A stretch of DNA of 64,000 nt from Mycobacterium paraense (lineage in GTDB: Bacteria > Actinomycetota > Actinomycetes > Mycobacteriales > Mycobacteriaceae): positions 248,001 to 312,000 of the forward strand of contig NZ_LQPM01000007.1 of NCBI RefSeq assembly GCF_002101815.1, written 5' to 3'. The position numbers were made by a program, and so were the translations under genes. Positions 33,135 through 42,540 of this stretch are shown one piece after another. Below the pieces are notes generated by a model. That model saw only the letters and a program-made list of their open reading frames with translations, was not told the DNA's origin and ran no database searches. The stretch's first letter is position 1. Every line of letters starts with the position of its first letter.

Positions 33135-33781
33135 AGGTCCGGCCCGCCGCTTTCGCGGCGGCTGTGCTGCTGTGCGCGGTGGCCTGTTCGCCACCCAAAG
33201 CCCCCGACTACCAGTCGGTGCTGTCGAGGAGCTCGACCACCAGCGCCGCCCCCACGACGACGCAGAAGCCCGTCCCCCTGTCGCAGTACCTGCAGGACAA
33301 CGGCGTCACCGGGCAACAGGTGGCGCCGGGCTCGCTGCCCGACCTGACCGTGTCGATACCGACACCGCCGGGCTGGTCGCCGTTCACCAGCCCGAAGATC
33401 GCCAAGGAGACGGTGATGATCTCCCGGGGCGGCAAGTACCCGACCGCCCGGCTGGTGGTCTTCAAGCTGGTCGGGGATTTCGACCCGGCCCAGGTGATCA
33501 AGCACGGCAACGACGACGCGCAGCTGTTCGAGGATTTCAAGCAGCTGGACGCCTCGACCGCGAACTACAACGGCTTCCCGTCGTCGATGATCCAGGGCAG
33601 CTACGACCTCGACGGCACGCGGCTGCACAGCTGGAACCGGATCGTGCTGCCCACCGGGTCGCCGCCCGCCAACCAGCGGTACCTGGTTCAGTTGACCATC
33701 ACCAGCCTGGCCGACCAGGCGGCGGCGCAGGCCCCCGACATCGAGGCGATCATCCACGGATTCGTGGTGGCCGCAAAGTAA
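33131..33781 (+). CDS. lpqT: LpqT-type lipoprotein (LpqN/LpqT family)
   Basis: A 216-residue exported lipoprotein. The signal peptide ends in CAVAC, with Cys19 lipidated. A Ser/Thr/Pro-rich linker follows, then an LpqN-like domain with TVSIPTPPGW, PTARLVVFKLVGDF and a C-terminal DIEAIIHGFVVAAK. In M. tuberculosis LpqN/LpqT-family proteins are surface lipoproteins linked to envelope functions. The GTG start overlaps the preceding gene by 4 nt. Confidence 0.87.
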   Translation: MKVRPAAFAAAVLLCAVACSPPKAPDYQSVLSRSSTTSAAPTTTQKPVPLSQYLQDNGVTGQQVAPGSLPDLTVSIPTPPGWSPFTSPKIAKETVMISRGGKYPTARLVVFKLVGDFDPAQVIKHGNDDAQLFEDFKQLDASTANYNGFPSSMIQGSYDLDGTRLHSWNRIVLPTGSPPANQRYLVQLTITSLADQAAAQAPDIEAIIHGFVVAAK

Positions 33782-33789
33782 TTCGCGTC

Positions 33790-33848
33790 GCGAAAGTGCA
33801 ACTGGCGACGCGTTTCTCGAGTGCCGCCGTCGGTAGTTGCACCCTCGC
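33790..33848. repeat. Intergenic hairpin with about 21-bp arms
   Basis: GCGAAAGTGCAACTGGCGACG at its left and CGTCGGTAGTTGCACCCTCGC at its right are inverted copies with a few mismatches; GTGCAACT (33796-33803) and AGTTGCAC (33835-33842) are exact. It lies in the 94-bp gap between lpqT and an SDR gene. It could be a transcription terminator or a member of a dispersed palindrome family; it lacks a T run. Confidence 0.6.
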
Positions 33849-33875
33849 GGCACGGCTTCATTAAGCTCATCAGTC

Positions 33876-34748
33876 ATGACGAACTGGACCGCCGCCGACC
33901 TGCCGTCGTTCGCCGGGCGCACGGTGATCATCACGGGCGCCAACAGCGGCCTGGGCGCGGTGACGGCCCGCGAGCTGGCCGGCCGGGGCGCGAAGATCGT
34001 CATGGCCGTCCGCAACACCGGCAAGGGCGAGGCCGCCGCGGGGCAGATCACCGGGGACGTCGAGGTGCGCCGGCTCGACCTGCAGGACCTGTCGTCGGTG
34101 CGCGAGTTCGCCGACGGGGTGGACTTTGACGTCGATGTGCTGATCAACAACGCCGGCATCATGGCCGCGCCCTACGCGCTGACCGTCGACGGTTTCGAGA
34201 GCCAGATCGGCACCAACCATCTGGGTCATTTCGCGCTCACCAACCTGTTGCTGCCCAGGCTCACCGACCGCGTCGTCACGGTGTCGTCGATGGCCCACTG
34301 GCCGGGCCGCATCAACTTCGACGACCTGAACTGGAAGAACCGGCGGTACTCCCCGTGGCTGGCGTACGGCCAGTCGAAGCTGGCCAACCTGCTGTTCACC
34401 AGCGAGTTGCAGCGCCGCCTCGATGCCGCCGGGTCGCCGCTGCGGGCGCTGGCCGTGCATCCGGGCTACTCGCACACCAACCTGCAGGGCGCCTCGGGCC
34501 GCAAGCTGGGCGACGCGCTGATGTCGGCCGCCACCCGGGTGGTGGCCACCGACGCCGATTTCGGCGCCCGGCAAACCCTGTACGCGGCCTCGCAGGACTT
34601 GGCGGGCGACACGTTCATCGGCCCCCGGTTCGGCTACCTGGGCGGCACGCAAGCGGTCGGGCGCAGCCGCCGGGCCAAGGATGCGGCCACCGCCACCAGG
34701 CTGTGGGAGCTGTCCGAGCAGCTCACCGGCACAAAATTCCCGCTCTGA
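33876..34748 (+). CDS. Short-chain dehydrogenase/reductase (retinol dehydrogenase-like)
   Basis: A 290-residue [18 protein letters not shown] is the cofactor loop, [10 protein letters not shown] the stabilising motif, [11 protein letters not shown] the catalytic Ser region, and [11 protein letters not shown] the intact YxxxK catalytic pair. The C-terminus includes [16 protein letters not shown]. It resembles several mycobacterial oxidoreductases of the Rv0068/Rv0439c type; substrate unknown. It is not in the H37Rv lpqT-rplY interval as I remember it. Confidence 0.85.
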   Translation: MTNWTAADLPSFAGRTVIITGANSGLGAVTARELAGRGAKIVMAVRNTGKGEAAAGQITGDVEVRRLDLQDLSSVREFADGVDFDVDVLINNAGIMAAPYALTVDGFESQIGTNHLGHFALTNLLLPRLTDRVVTVSSMAHWPGRINFDDLNWKNRRYSPWLAYGQSKLANLLFTSELQRRLDAAGSPLRALAVHPGYSHTNLQGASGRKLGDALMSAATRVVATDADFGARQTLYAASQDLAGDTFIGPRFGYLGGTQAVGRSRRAKDAATATRLWELSEQLTGTKFPL

Positions 34749-34810
34749 CGCGCCGCGGTCGACACACCCGTCACACCGGCCTCCGGCCCGACCGAACGCC
34801 AACCGCCTTT

Positions 34811-34874
34811 GTCGCTATGAGGCGGGCACGCCGAACGTCGCCTCCGCCAGAGACCACTGTGGCGGATGTGACCA
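34811..34874 (+). repeat. Dispersed repeat, copy R6
   Basis: GTCGCTATGAGGCGGGCAC at 34811 and CACTGTGGCGGATGTGACCA at the end match copies R4 and R5, which are 21 kb away. It lies in the 265-bp space between the SDR gene and rplY, where I see no gene. Confidence 0.72.
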
Positions 34875-35013
34875 GATTTCCGCTCCCAGCCGCAGATGCG
34901 CTACCCTGGCCGGGCGTCACGGCGAGGGTGCTTGCACACCGTTATCGACGGAGACCGACGTTATCGTCGCGACCTGGCCGTGCCCCGAACGAGTGAGCAA
35001 CAGGAGCGACACG

Positions 35014-35676
35014 ATGGCCAAGTCAGCAGTCAACCAACTCGCGGTGACGGTGCGTAGCGAGACCGGCAAGGGCGCGTCGCGCCGGGCCCGGCGCGACGGC
35101 AAGATTCCCGCGGTCCTCTACGGTCACGGCGCCGAGCCCCAGCACCTGGAACTGCCCGGCCACGACTACGCGGCCGTGCTGCGGCACTCCGGCACCAACG
35201 CGGTGCTGACCCTCGACATCGCCGGCAAGGAGCAGCTGGCCCTGACCAAGGCGCTCGACATCCACCCGATCCGCCGCACGATTCAGCACGCCGACCTGGT
35301 GGTCGTGCGCCGCGGCGAGAAGGTGCACGTGGAGGTCAACGTCGTCGTCGAGGGCGAGGCAGGGCCCGACACCCTGGTCACCCAGGAGACCAACACCATC
35401 GAGATCGAGGCCGAGGCCATGTCGATTCCCGAGCAGCTGACCGTGTCCGTCGAGGACGCGCCTCCGGGCACCCAGTTCACCGCCGGGCAGATCCCGCTGC
35501 CGGCGGGCGTCAGCCTGGTTTCCGACCCAGACATGCTGGTGGTCAACGTCGTGAACGCGCCGACCGCCGCGGACCTCGAGGAAGAGGGCGCCGGCGAGGT
35601 CGCCGAGGGCGAAGCGGCGGCTCCGGAGGCCGAAGAGGGCGGCGAAGCCGAGGCGGCCGCCGAAGAGTCCGAGTAG
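35014..35676 (+). CDS. rplY: Ribosomal protein bL25, CTC-type
   Basis: A 220-residue long (CTC/TL5-type) 5S-rRNA-binding protein. The L25 domain has [18 protein letters not shown] and [20 protein letters not shown]. The beta-rich second domain ([20 protein letters not shown]) follows, then a very acidic Glu/Ala tail. The ATG at 35014 is preceded by AGGAGCG. It lies 12 nt upstream of pth, the conserved pairing. Confidence 0.95.
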   Translation: MAKSAVNQLAVTVRSETGKGASRRARRDGKIPAVLYGHGAEPQHLELPGHDYAAVLRHSGTNAVLTLDIAGKEQLALTKALDIHPIRRTIQHADLVVVRRGEKVHVEVNVVVEGEAGPDTLVTQETNTIEIEAEAMSIPEQLTVSVEDAPPGTQFTAGQIPLPAGVSLVSDPDMLVVNVVNAPTAADLEEEGAGEVAEGEAAAPEAEEGGEAEAAAEESE

Positions 35677-35688
35677 GCGGTTCGCGAC

Positions 35689-36264
35689 GTGGCCGAACCG
35701 CTCTTGGTGGTCGGCCTGGGCAATCCCGGAGACAACTACGCCCGCACGCGGCACAACCTGGGCTTCATGGTCGCCGACCTGCTCGCGGCGCGGGTGGGCG
35801 CAAAGTTCAAGGCGCACAAGCGGTCCGGTGCCGAGGTCGTCAGCGGTCGGCTGGCCGGGCACTCGGTGTTGCTGGCCAAGCCGCGGTGTTTCATGAACGA
35901 GTCCGGCCGCCAGGTCGGGCCGCTGGCGAAGTTCTACTCCGTTGCCCCGGCCGACATCATCGTCATCCACGACGACCTCGACCTGGAGTTCGGCAGCATC
36001 CGGCTCAAGATCGGCGGCGGCGAGGGTGGCCACAACGGGCTGCGCTCGGTGGCGGCGGCGTTGGGCACCAAGGAGTTTCAGCGCGTGCGCATCGGCATCG
36101 GCCGCCCGCCGGGACGCAAGGACCCGGCGGCGTTCGTGCTGGAGAACTTCACCGCCTCCGAGCGCGGCGAGGTCCCGACGATCTGCGAGCAGGCCGCCGA
36201 CGCCACCGAGTTGCTCATCGAGCTGGGGTTGGAACCGGCGCAGAACCGCGTCCACGCCTGGTAG
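35689..36264 (+). CDS. pth: Peptidyl-tRNA hydrolase
   Basis: A 191-residue enzyme that recycles peptidyl-tRNA, equal in length to the M. tuberculosis protein. [21 protein letters not shown] contains the active-site Asn and His (split across residues 6-26). [21 protein letters not shown] with the catalytic Asp, and [12 protein letters not shown] complete the site. The GTG at 35689 gives the canonical N-terminus. It is convergent with the mce operon. Confidence 0.96.
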   Translation: MAEPLLVVGLGNPGDNYARTRHNLGFMVADLLAARVGAKFKAHKRSGAEVVSGRLAGHSVLLAKPRCFMNESGRQVGPLAKFYSVAPADIIVIHDDLDLEFGSIRLKIGGGEGGHNGLRSVAAALGTKEFQRVRIGIGRPPGRKDPAAFVLENFTASERGEVPTICEQAADATELLIELGLEPAQNRVHAW

Positions 36265-36275
36265 ACCGGAACGCC

Positions 36276-37793
36276 CTACCTCGGCAGCATGTCCTGCCAC
36301 GACTTCGGCGCCGCGGCGGCGACCAGGTTGGACTGCTGGAACAATTGGCCGCCGGCCGCCATGTACTTGCCGGTTCGCGGGTCGTATCTGGCAACGGCGA
36401 CAGGCGGATTGGCCGCCGGCCCTTCGGTCGTCAGTGAACTCGGCGCGGCGTCGGGGGGCGTTCCCGACGGCGCGGCGCCCGGCGGCAGCGGGGTCCCGTC
36501 CACCGGGCCGTACGTGTGATCGCCGAACGTGGCCCGGTCATCGGGCGGGATGCCTTGTGAGATCAGATTTGGATCCAGCGGGTAGGGGCCGAGCGCATGC
36601 TGGCGCATGGCCAGCGGTTGGTAGGGCTTGTCGCTGTCGCAGATCTGTACGGTCGGCGCGCGTTTCCCGGGTTTGCCCATGCAGGGATAGTTGCGGGCGC
36701 CGCGGACCGCGATCGGGGAGTCCTGGGGCAGCTTGCAGTACAACCCGTCCGGCGTGTCGACGGTGGTGGTGTCGGCGGGGGAACGCCACGACGAGGGCGG
36801 CAGGAACCCGACCGTGCACGGCGGCGGATCGCCGATGCTGATCGCGAACTCACCCAGCGCCATCCCGGTCGGGTTGTTCTTCGACAAACCCGACGCCTGC
36901 AGCGACGCGATCACCGGTGGCAGCAGCACCAGCAGCTGCTGGACCGACGGGTTGTACGTCACCAGGATCTGGCCCACCGTGGTGAGGTTCGCCAATAGCA
37001 CTGGCAGCGTGGGCTTTATCTGGTCGAGCAGGCGCGAGACCTCATTGACGGCGCCCGGCCCGGTCTTCAGCAGCGTGTGCAGCTGCGGATCGTCGGCCGC
37101 CAGGGTGTGCGTCACCCCCGCCAGGCTGTGCGCCCAGGTTCGGATCGCCGACGTGGTGTCGGCCTGCGAATCCAGCAGCGGCACAGCGTCATCGATGAGC
37201 GTCCGGGTGCGGTCGGAGACGGGCGCCACGTCCCGGGTGAATTGGGCCGACGAGTCGAGCAGCGAGCCGAGGTCGAAGCCCGCCCCGTTGAGCCCCTTGA
37301 ACGACTCGTCGAGCAACGCGCTCATCTTCTCTTTGGGGATGCTGTTGATCAGCGCGCTGACCCGGTCCAGCATCGGCCCGACCGCCTGCGGAATCGTGGT
37401 GCGCTCGGCGGGTATGACCGAGCCGTCGTGGAGGTAGGGGCCGGCGTTGTTCCGCGGCCGCAGGTCCACATACTGCTCGCCCACCGCCGAGACGCTGCGG
37501 ACCTCGGCCTGCAGATCGGCGGGGATCCGCACCGACGTGTCAAGCGACAGCGTCGCCTGGACCCGGTCGGGTGCCAGGTCGACCGCGGTCACCTTGCCCA
37601 CCTGCACGCCGCGATACGTCACGTTGGCGAACCGGTATATCCCGCCGCCGGAGGGCAATTCGAGCCGCACGGTGATGTGGTCGATGCCCAGCAGGGTCGG
37701 CGCCTGGATGTAGACGAGGGCCATGGAAACGACGCCGAGGATCGATACGACGGTGAAGATGGCCAGTTGGATCTTGACGAGGCGGGTCAGCAT
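36276..37793 (-). CDS. MceF-type MlaD-domain protein
   Basis: The last gene of an mce operon, 505 residues. An N-terminal transmembrane segment (MLTRLVKIQLAIFTVVSILG start) is followed by the MlaD/Mce domain (about 40-120, with FANVTYRGVQVGKVTAVDL). A long helical region follows, then a Pro-rich C-terminal tail. Mce proteins form a periplasm-spanning tunnel for lipid import. The ATG at 37793 shares a base with the mceE stop. The frame extends upstream into mceE; that is rejected. Confidence 0.9.
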   Translation of the reverse strand: MLTRLVKIQLAIFTVVSILGVVSMALVYIQAPTLLGIDHITVRLELPSGGGIYRFANVTYRGVQVGKVTAVDLAPDRVQATLSLDTSVRIPADLQAEVRSVSAVGEQYVDLRPRNNAGPYLHDGSVIPAERTTIPQAVGPMLDRVSALINSIPKEKMSALLDESFKGLNGAGFDLGSLLDSSAQFTRDVAPVSDRTRTLIDDAVPLLDSQADTTSAIRTWAHSLAGVTHTLAADDPQLHTLLKTGPGAVNEVSRLLDQIKPTLPVLLANLTTVGQILVTYNPSVQQLLVLLPPVIASLQASGLSKNNPTGMALGEFAISIGDPPPCTVGFLPPSSWRSPADTTTVDTPDGLYCKLPQDSPIAVRGARNYPCMGKPGKRAPTVQICDSDKPYQPLAMRQHALGPYPLDPNLISQGIPPDDRATFGDHTYGPVDGTPLPPGAAPSGTPPDAAPSSLTTEGPAANPPVAVARYDPRTGKYMAAGGQLFQQSNLVAAAAPKSWQDMLPR

Positions 37794-39031
37794 CAGCGAC
37801 CGGCCTGATCTTGTGGCGGGAAGTCGGTGGGCAGCGGGACGACCGGGGTGGGCGGCGTCGGGCCGGGCTCCGTCCCGCGCGCGGGCGGCGCCACGGGCGT
37901 CGGAGGGCTCTGCGGCGGGGGCGGCGGAGCACCCGCCTCGAGCGGGTCGTAGGTGAAGTTGAGGTATTCCGGTTCGCCCGGTGCCGGAACCAGTTTCGCG
38001 CCCACCTGACCCCAGCGGGTGCCGAGCAGCAGTGTCCGCTTGACCCGCGGCAGCGTCAGGTCGGCGACCAGGAACATGTTCATGTAGTCGCCGCGGACGC
38101 CCCGGTCGATCAGATTCTGGCCGTACGGGAAGGTCGTCGCCCACGCCAGCGCGGTATCCAGGTCGGGGCCGATATCGGCGAGCGCCTTGATCGTCGGCTC
38201 CAGGTTGTTCAGGTTGTGCACCAGGTCGTCTCGCGTTTCGTTGACGAGGCCGGTCGCGGTGTCGCTGAAGACCCGCAGCTTGTCCAGCGCCGTCGTGATG
38301 CGCGGGCGTTCCCGGATCAGCACGTCCAGCGCCGGCGGTATCTTGTGCAGCGCGGCAGTGATCACGTCGCGTTGCCCGGCGAACGTGTCGGTGAGGCGGT
38401 TCAGCTCCTGGACGAAGCCAATCAGGTTGTCGCGCTGCATGTCCAGCGTGCCGACGAAGGCGTCGAGCCGGGTCAGCAGGTCGCGGATCTGGTCCTCGTG
38501 GCCGGCCATGGCGGCGCCGAAGTTGTGGATGATGTCGCCGATCTGTCCCAGTCCTCCGGCGTTGACCACCACCGACAGCGACGACAGCGTCTGCTCGGTG
38601 GACGGGTAGGTCGCGGACCTGTTGAGCGGGATGGTGGACCCCGGTTGCAGCCGGCCGGTGGCAGCCTCGCCGGGGGGTGGGTTCAGCTCGAGATGCATCG
38701 ACCCCAACAAGCTGGTCTGCCCGACGCGGGCCACCGCGTTGGCGGGCACCACGACGGAGGGTTGCACCGAGATCTCGACGTCGGCGTGCCAGTCGCGAAA
38801 GGTGAGGCGATTGATGCTGCCGACGGCCACGTCGTTGAGCAGCACCGGCGAATTCGCCTCTAGCGTGCTCACATTGGCCAGCTCGACGTGGTAAATGGCC
38901 GCACCCGGCCCTCGGCCCACCGCGCCGGGCAGCGGCAGCGAGTTCAAGCCCTGGAACGCGCAACCGGTCGCGGTCGACAGCACGACGGCGCCGAGGGCGA
39001 GCGCGCGGCGGGGTTGGGGAAATCGGCTCAT
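37793..39031 (-). CDS. MceE-type lipoprotein (LprN-like)
   Basis: A 412-residue Mce lipoprotein. The signal ends in ATGC, with Cys24 lipidated. The Mce domain includes LNDVAVGSINRLTFRDWHAD, then helical segments with LTDTFAGQRDVITAALHKIP and YMNMFLVADLTLP. The C-terminal tail is Pro-rich. MceE is the only lipidated subunit in standard mce operons, as seen here. It overlaps mceD by 4 nt. Confidence 0.9.
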   Translation of the reverse strand: MSRFPQPRRALALGAVVLSTATGCAFQGLNSLPLPGAVGRGPGAAIYHVELANVSTLEANSPVLLNDVAVGSINRLTFRDWHADVEISVQPSVVVPANAVARVGQTSLLGSMHLELNPPPGEAATGRLQPGSTIPLNRSATYPSTEQTLSSLSVVVNAGGLGQIGDIIHNFGAAMAGHEDQIRDLLTRLDAFVGTLDMQRDNLIGFVQELNRLTDTFAGQRDVITAALHKIPPALDVLIRERPRITTALDKLRVFSDTATGLVNETRDDLVHNLNNLEPTIKALADIGPDLDTALAWATTFPYGQNLIDRGVRGDYMNMFLVADLTLPRVKRTLLLGTRWGQVGAKLVPAPGEPEYLNFTYDPLEAGAPPPPPQSPPTPVAPPARGTEPGPTPPTPVVPLPTDFPPQDQAGR

Positions 39032-40431
39032 GGCTGGGCCCCTCCCACCGGCAGCAGCATGTCGGGCACGTTCGCGGGATCGCGCGCCGGGAGGTCTTGC
39101 GCCGCGGTGCCGGTCGCCGTCGTCGGTGGCGGCTCGGGTTGCGCCGCCCCGGGGATGCGTCCCAGTGGCGGTGGCGGCGGCGCCGCCGGCGGGGTGTCGC
39201 CCGGCAGGCCCGTGTAAGCCGAGACCGCGGGCGGCAGCTCGGGCGGCGGGGCCCCGGGTCCTTCGCCGCCCGGCGCCAGGCGCGGCTCGGAATAGACGAT
39301 GTTGTCGGGGTTCGCCGACTTCATCAGGACCATGCTCATCGGGAACGGGGGGTAGTTGAAGTTGATCGCCCGCAGTGCCGGACCGAGATATTGGGCGCAC
39401 AGCTTGCCGGTCTCGGTCGAGGTGGCGTTTTCCAGCGCCCCGATTTGACCGCAGATGAACTGCAACGGATTCGAGAAGTTGTTGAGCACAATCGATCCGA
39501 TGGTGTCACCGGTGTCGGGGTTGTAGGCGTTGTAGAAATTGGCGAACGCGTTCGGGGCCACATGCAACAGGTTCTCCAGGTCCGTGCGATGGTCCACCAG
39601 GTTCTGCGTGACGTTGGCCAGCCGCTGGATCTGCTCGGAAACCTGGTCGCGGCTTCCGGACACGAATCGTTGGACCTCGCCCACCACGCTCGACAGATCG
39701 GTCAGCGCGGCGTCCAGCTCCGACCTGCTGTCGTCGAGCACGCTGGTGAGCGTGGCGAGCCGATTTTCGAACTGAACCACCTGCTCGTTGCTGTCGCGCA
39801 GCGCCGTGACGAAGACCTGCAGATTGTTGATGATGTCGACGATGTTGCCGCTGCCGTTGGCCAGGATCCGGCCCACCCCGGACAGTTCCGCCAGTGTCTG
39901 GCGCAGCTTTTGGCCGTTGCCGCTCAGCGCGTTGGCGGCGCTGTCGATGAACCGCGCGACCGACGGCGTCGACACCTGGCTGCTGGGTCCCAAATCCGTG
40001 GCCAGTCGGGTCAATTGGGTCTTCACCTCATCCCATTCGACGGGTACCGCGGTCCGTTCCACGGGCAGCACCGCCCCGTCGGGCATCGTCGGGCCGCCGC
40101 CGCGGTAGGCCGGTGCCAGCTGGATGTAGCGCGCGGCGACCAGGTTCTGGGCGACGATCACCGCCTTGGCGTCGGCCGGGACGCGCACATCGCGATCGAC
40201 GTGCAGGGTGACCTTGACCAGGTTGCCCTCCGGGCGGATCGCCGTGATCTCGCCGACCCTGACGCCGGAGACCCGCACCCGGTCGCCCGGGTAGATCGCG
40301 GTCGCGGTGGCGAAGTAGGCCGTGATCGTCTTCGGGCGCAGGAAGTCCTGGTAGGCAACGGAAACCGTGCCGCCGACGCCCAGCGCGCTCAGCGCGATGG
40401 CCGTGATCACCACCAGCTTGTTCCGCGACAT
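39028..40431 (-). CDS. MceD-type MlaD-domain protein
   Basis: A 467-residue Mce protein. The N-terminal helix (MSRNKLVVITAIALSALG) is followed by the Mce domain with GDRVRVSGVRVGEITAIRPE. Long amphipathic helices follow, including a LPVERTAVPVEWDEVKTQLT block, and the tail is very rich in Pro. The ATG shares one base with the mceC stop (TGATG), as expected for a co-translated complex. Confidence 0.9.
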   Translation of the reverse strand: MSRNKLVVITAIALSALGVGGTVSVAYQDFLRPKTITAYFATATAIYPGDRVRVSGVRVGEITAIRPEGNLVKVTLHVDRDVRVPADAKAVIVAQNLVAARYIQLAPAYRGGGPTMPDGAVLPVERTAVPVEWDEVKTQLTRLATDLGPSSQVSTPSVARFIDSAANALSGNGQKLRQTLAELSGVGRILANGSGNIVDIINNLQVFVTALRDSNEQVVQFENRLATLTSVLDDSRSELDAALTDLSSVVGEVQRFVSGSRDQVSEQIQRLANVTQNLVDHRTDLENLLHVAPNAFANFYNAYNPDTGDTIGSIVLNNFSNPLQFICGQIGALENATSTETGKLCAQYLGPALRAINFNYPPFPMSMVLMKSANPDNIVYSEPRLAPGGEGPGAPPPELPPAVSAYTGLPGDTPPAAPPPPPLGRIPGAAQPEPPPTTATGTAAQDLPARDPANVPDMLLPVGGAQP

Positions 40432-41513
40432 CAGTGCGGTCCCGGTGGAATCCCATTGCGCGGGAACGGGAATTCCGCCCGCGGGCCGGTGTTGTCCGGC
40501 GGCTGGCCGGGGATGTTCCCCCTGCGGAACCCGTACGCGTAATCGAGGAACGGCTGGATGAACTGCGGCGGCATCACGTTCGGGGTGAACGATTGGTAGT
40601 AGAACCCGCTGGACACCGCTTCGCCCTGGGTGACCTCGTATTTGGCCAGGCCCGGGAGGGCTTTGGCGATGTTGTCGCGGTTTTTCTCCAGGACGGCCGT
40701 GACCGCGTTCAGCTTCTGCAACATCGGCGTCAGGGTTTTTTCGTTGTCGCGCACCAGGCCGGAGAGTTGCTTGGAGACGGCCGACACGTTCGCCAGCAGG
40801 TCGACGATCGCCTCGCGCCGCCGCGCCAGCACGTCGAGCAGGTCATTGGTGTTGAGGATCAAGCTGTTCACCTGCTGGCTGCGTTCCGACAGGATGCCGC
40901 TGAGGGTGCTGGTGTCCTTGAGAACGTCGCCGAGCGTCTTGTTGCGGCTGTTGAGTGACTCAGACAGTCGGGTCAGGCCGTCGAACATCGGCCCCAATTG
41001 CGGTGCGACGCGGTCGATCGTCGCCGATAGCGTGTCCAGCGACTGGTTCAGCGAGGCGGTGTCGGTTCCCGCGAGGTTGGTCGTGAGGTCGCTGACCGAT
41101 TCCGTCAGCGTGTACGGCGACGAGGTGCGCGAGATCGGGATGACGTCGGACGGGCGCAGCGCCCCGCTGCCCGTCGAATCGAGGGTGAGCACCCGCCGGC
41201 CCAGCAGCGAACCGGTCCTGATGTGCGCGGTGCTGTACGACCCGAGCCGGACCTTCCCGTTCACGGTGAACGTGACCAGGGCGTCGCCGTCGCGCAGCTC
41301 GATGCCCGATACCGTGCCGACCTTGATGCCCGATGTCGTCACGTCGTTGCCTGGCTCCAGCCCGCCCACCTCGGCAAACAGCGCCTGGTAGCGGACGTCG
41401 GTCGCGAGCGAAACCAGTTGCTGCGGCTGCAAACCCACCGCGATCACGAGGATGATCAGGACGATGCCGATGAAGCCGGCCTTAATCAGGTGGGCACCGC
41501 GGTACTTACGCAT
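40431..41513 (-). CDS. MceC-type MlaD-domain protein
   Basis: A 360-residue Mce protein. One N-terminal transmembrane helix (about 12-30) precedes the Mce domain, with GNDVTTSGIKVGTVSGIEL at about 55-74. A helical stretch follows with LARRREAIVDLLANVSAVSK, and the end is FDYAYGFRRG-like, as in other MceC proteins. The start lies 8 nt inside the mceB 3' end. Confidence 0.9.
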   Translation of the reverse strand: MRKYRGAHLIKAGFIGIVLIILVIAVGLQPQQLVSLATDVRYQALFAEVGGLEPGNDVTTSGIKVGTVSGIELRDGDALVTFTVNGKVRLGSYSTAHIRTGSLLGRRVLTLDSTGSGALRPSDVIPISRTSSPYTLTESVSDLTTNLAGTDTASLNQSLDTLSATIDRVAPQLGPMFDGLTRLSESLNSRNKTLGDVLKDTSTLSGILSERSQQVNSLILNTNDLLDVLARRREAIVDLLANVSAVSKQLSGLVRDNEKTLTPMLQKLNAVTAVLEKNRDNIAKALPGLAKYEVTQGEAVSSGFYYQSFTPNVMPPQFIQPFLDYAYGFRRGNIPGQPPDNTGPRAEFPFPRNGIPPGPH

Positions 41514-42540
41514 CGGGTTCCCCGCACCGCCCGCCGACCTGCCTGAGCCAGGGGAACACCGCGGTCCGGCCCTGCAGGTCGGAGACCCTGACGGTCATGC
41601 CGCAGATGTAGAACTGGATGAAGCTGCCATACGCGCCGAGGCGGACGAGTTTGCGATAGTTGTTCGGGGCCTTTTGCAGCGCCACGTCGAGTTGGTCCTT
41701 GCCCTGATCCAGCAGCGGGGCCAGGCGGCCGAGTTGCTGCACGGCACCGGCCAGCGGCGGCCGCGCCTTGCTCAGCAGATCGGCGATGGACGCGGTTCCG
41801 TTGTCCAGCGATTCGATCGCGGCGCCGATCGTGTCGCGGTCCTGGGCAAGGCCGGTGGTCAACCGCTCGAGCCGGTCGATGGCGCCGGAGAACTTGTCGC
41901 CGTCCTTGACGAGCGTGGCGAGCACCGCGTGCATGTTGTCGATGAGTTGCTGGACCGTTCGGTTGTTGTCGGCCATGGCATTCGAGAACGACGACGTCTT
42001 CGAGAAGACGGAGTCCAGGGTGTCGCCCTCGCCCTGGAAGACGCGGACCAGCGATGAGGTGAGCGCGTTCACGTCCTGGGGATTGAGCCCCTGGACAACG
42101 GGTTTCAGGCCGCCGAGGAGCAGATCGAGGTCGAGGGCGGGCGCGGTGCGCTCGAGCGGAATCTCCGCCCCGGCCGGCAGTCGCTGGGTCGATCCCGGGC
42201 CGTCGACGAGCTCGAGGTAGCGATCGCCGACCAGGTTGAGGTAGCGCACCGCCGCCTTGGTCCCGGTGGTGAGGGCGACGCCGCGGTCGGCGTCGAACGT
42301 CACCAAAACGGTCTTGTCCGTGCGCAGTTCGACGCCGTTGACGGTGCCGACCCGGATCCCCGCCGCGCGCACTGAGTCGCCGACCTTGAGACGCGAGACG
42401 TCGGAGAAGACCGCGGAGTAGTCGTGGGTCGCGCCGGTGCGGTACTCGCCGAAGATGAAGAAGAGAAACGCGGTCAGCGTGGCCATCACGACGGCAAAGA
42501 CTCCGAACTTGAGTAGCGTCGCCCGCCCGCCGCCGCTCAT
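41506..42540 (-). CDS. MceB-type MlaD-domain protein
   Basis: A 344-residue Mce protein. The N-terminal helix (about 10-29) is followed by the Mce domain (GDSVRAAGIRVGTVNGVEL) and long helices with DNNRTVQQLIDNMHAVLATL and LERLTTGLAQDRDTIG. The C-terminus contains SFIQFYICGMTVRVSDLQG, a motif common in MceB. The ATG overlaps the mceA stop by 4 nt. Confidence 0.9.
   Translation of the reverse strand: MSGGGRATLLKFGVFAVVMATLTAFLFFIFGEYRTGATHDYSAVFSDVSRLKVGDSVRAAGIRVGTVNGVELRTDKTVLVTFDADRGVALTTGTKAAVRYLNLVGDRYLELVDGPGSTQRLPAGAEIPLERTAPALDLDLLLGGLKPVVQGLNPQDVNALTSSLVRVFQGEGDTLDSVFSKTSSFSNAMADNNRTVQQLIDNMHAVLATLVKDGDKFSGAIDRLERLTTGLAQDRDTIGAAIESLDNGTASIADLLSKARPPLAGAVQQLGRLAPLLDQGKDQLDVALQKAPNNYRKLVRLGAYGSFIQFYICGMTVRVSDLQGRTAVFPWLRQVGGRCGEPDA

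Noticed and set aside
37794..38963. Upstream extension of the mceF frame through mceE
   Set aside because: The extension has shadow composition and overlaps the lipoprotein mceE; the ATG at 37793 starts a standard Mce N-terminal helix.
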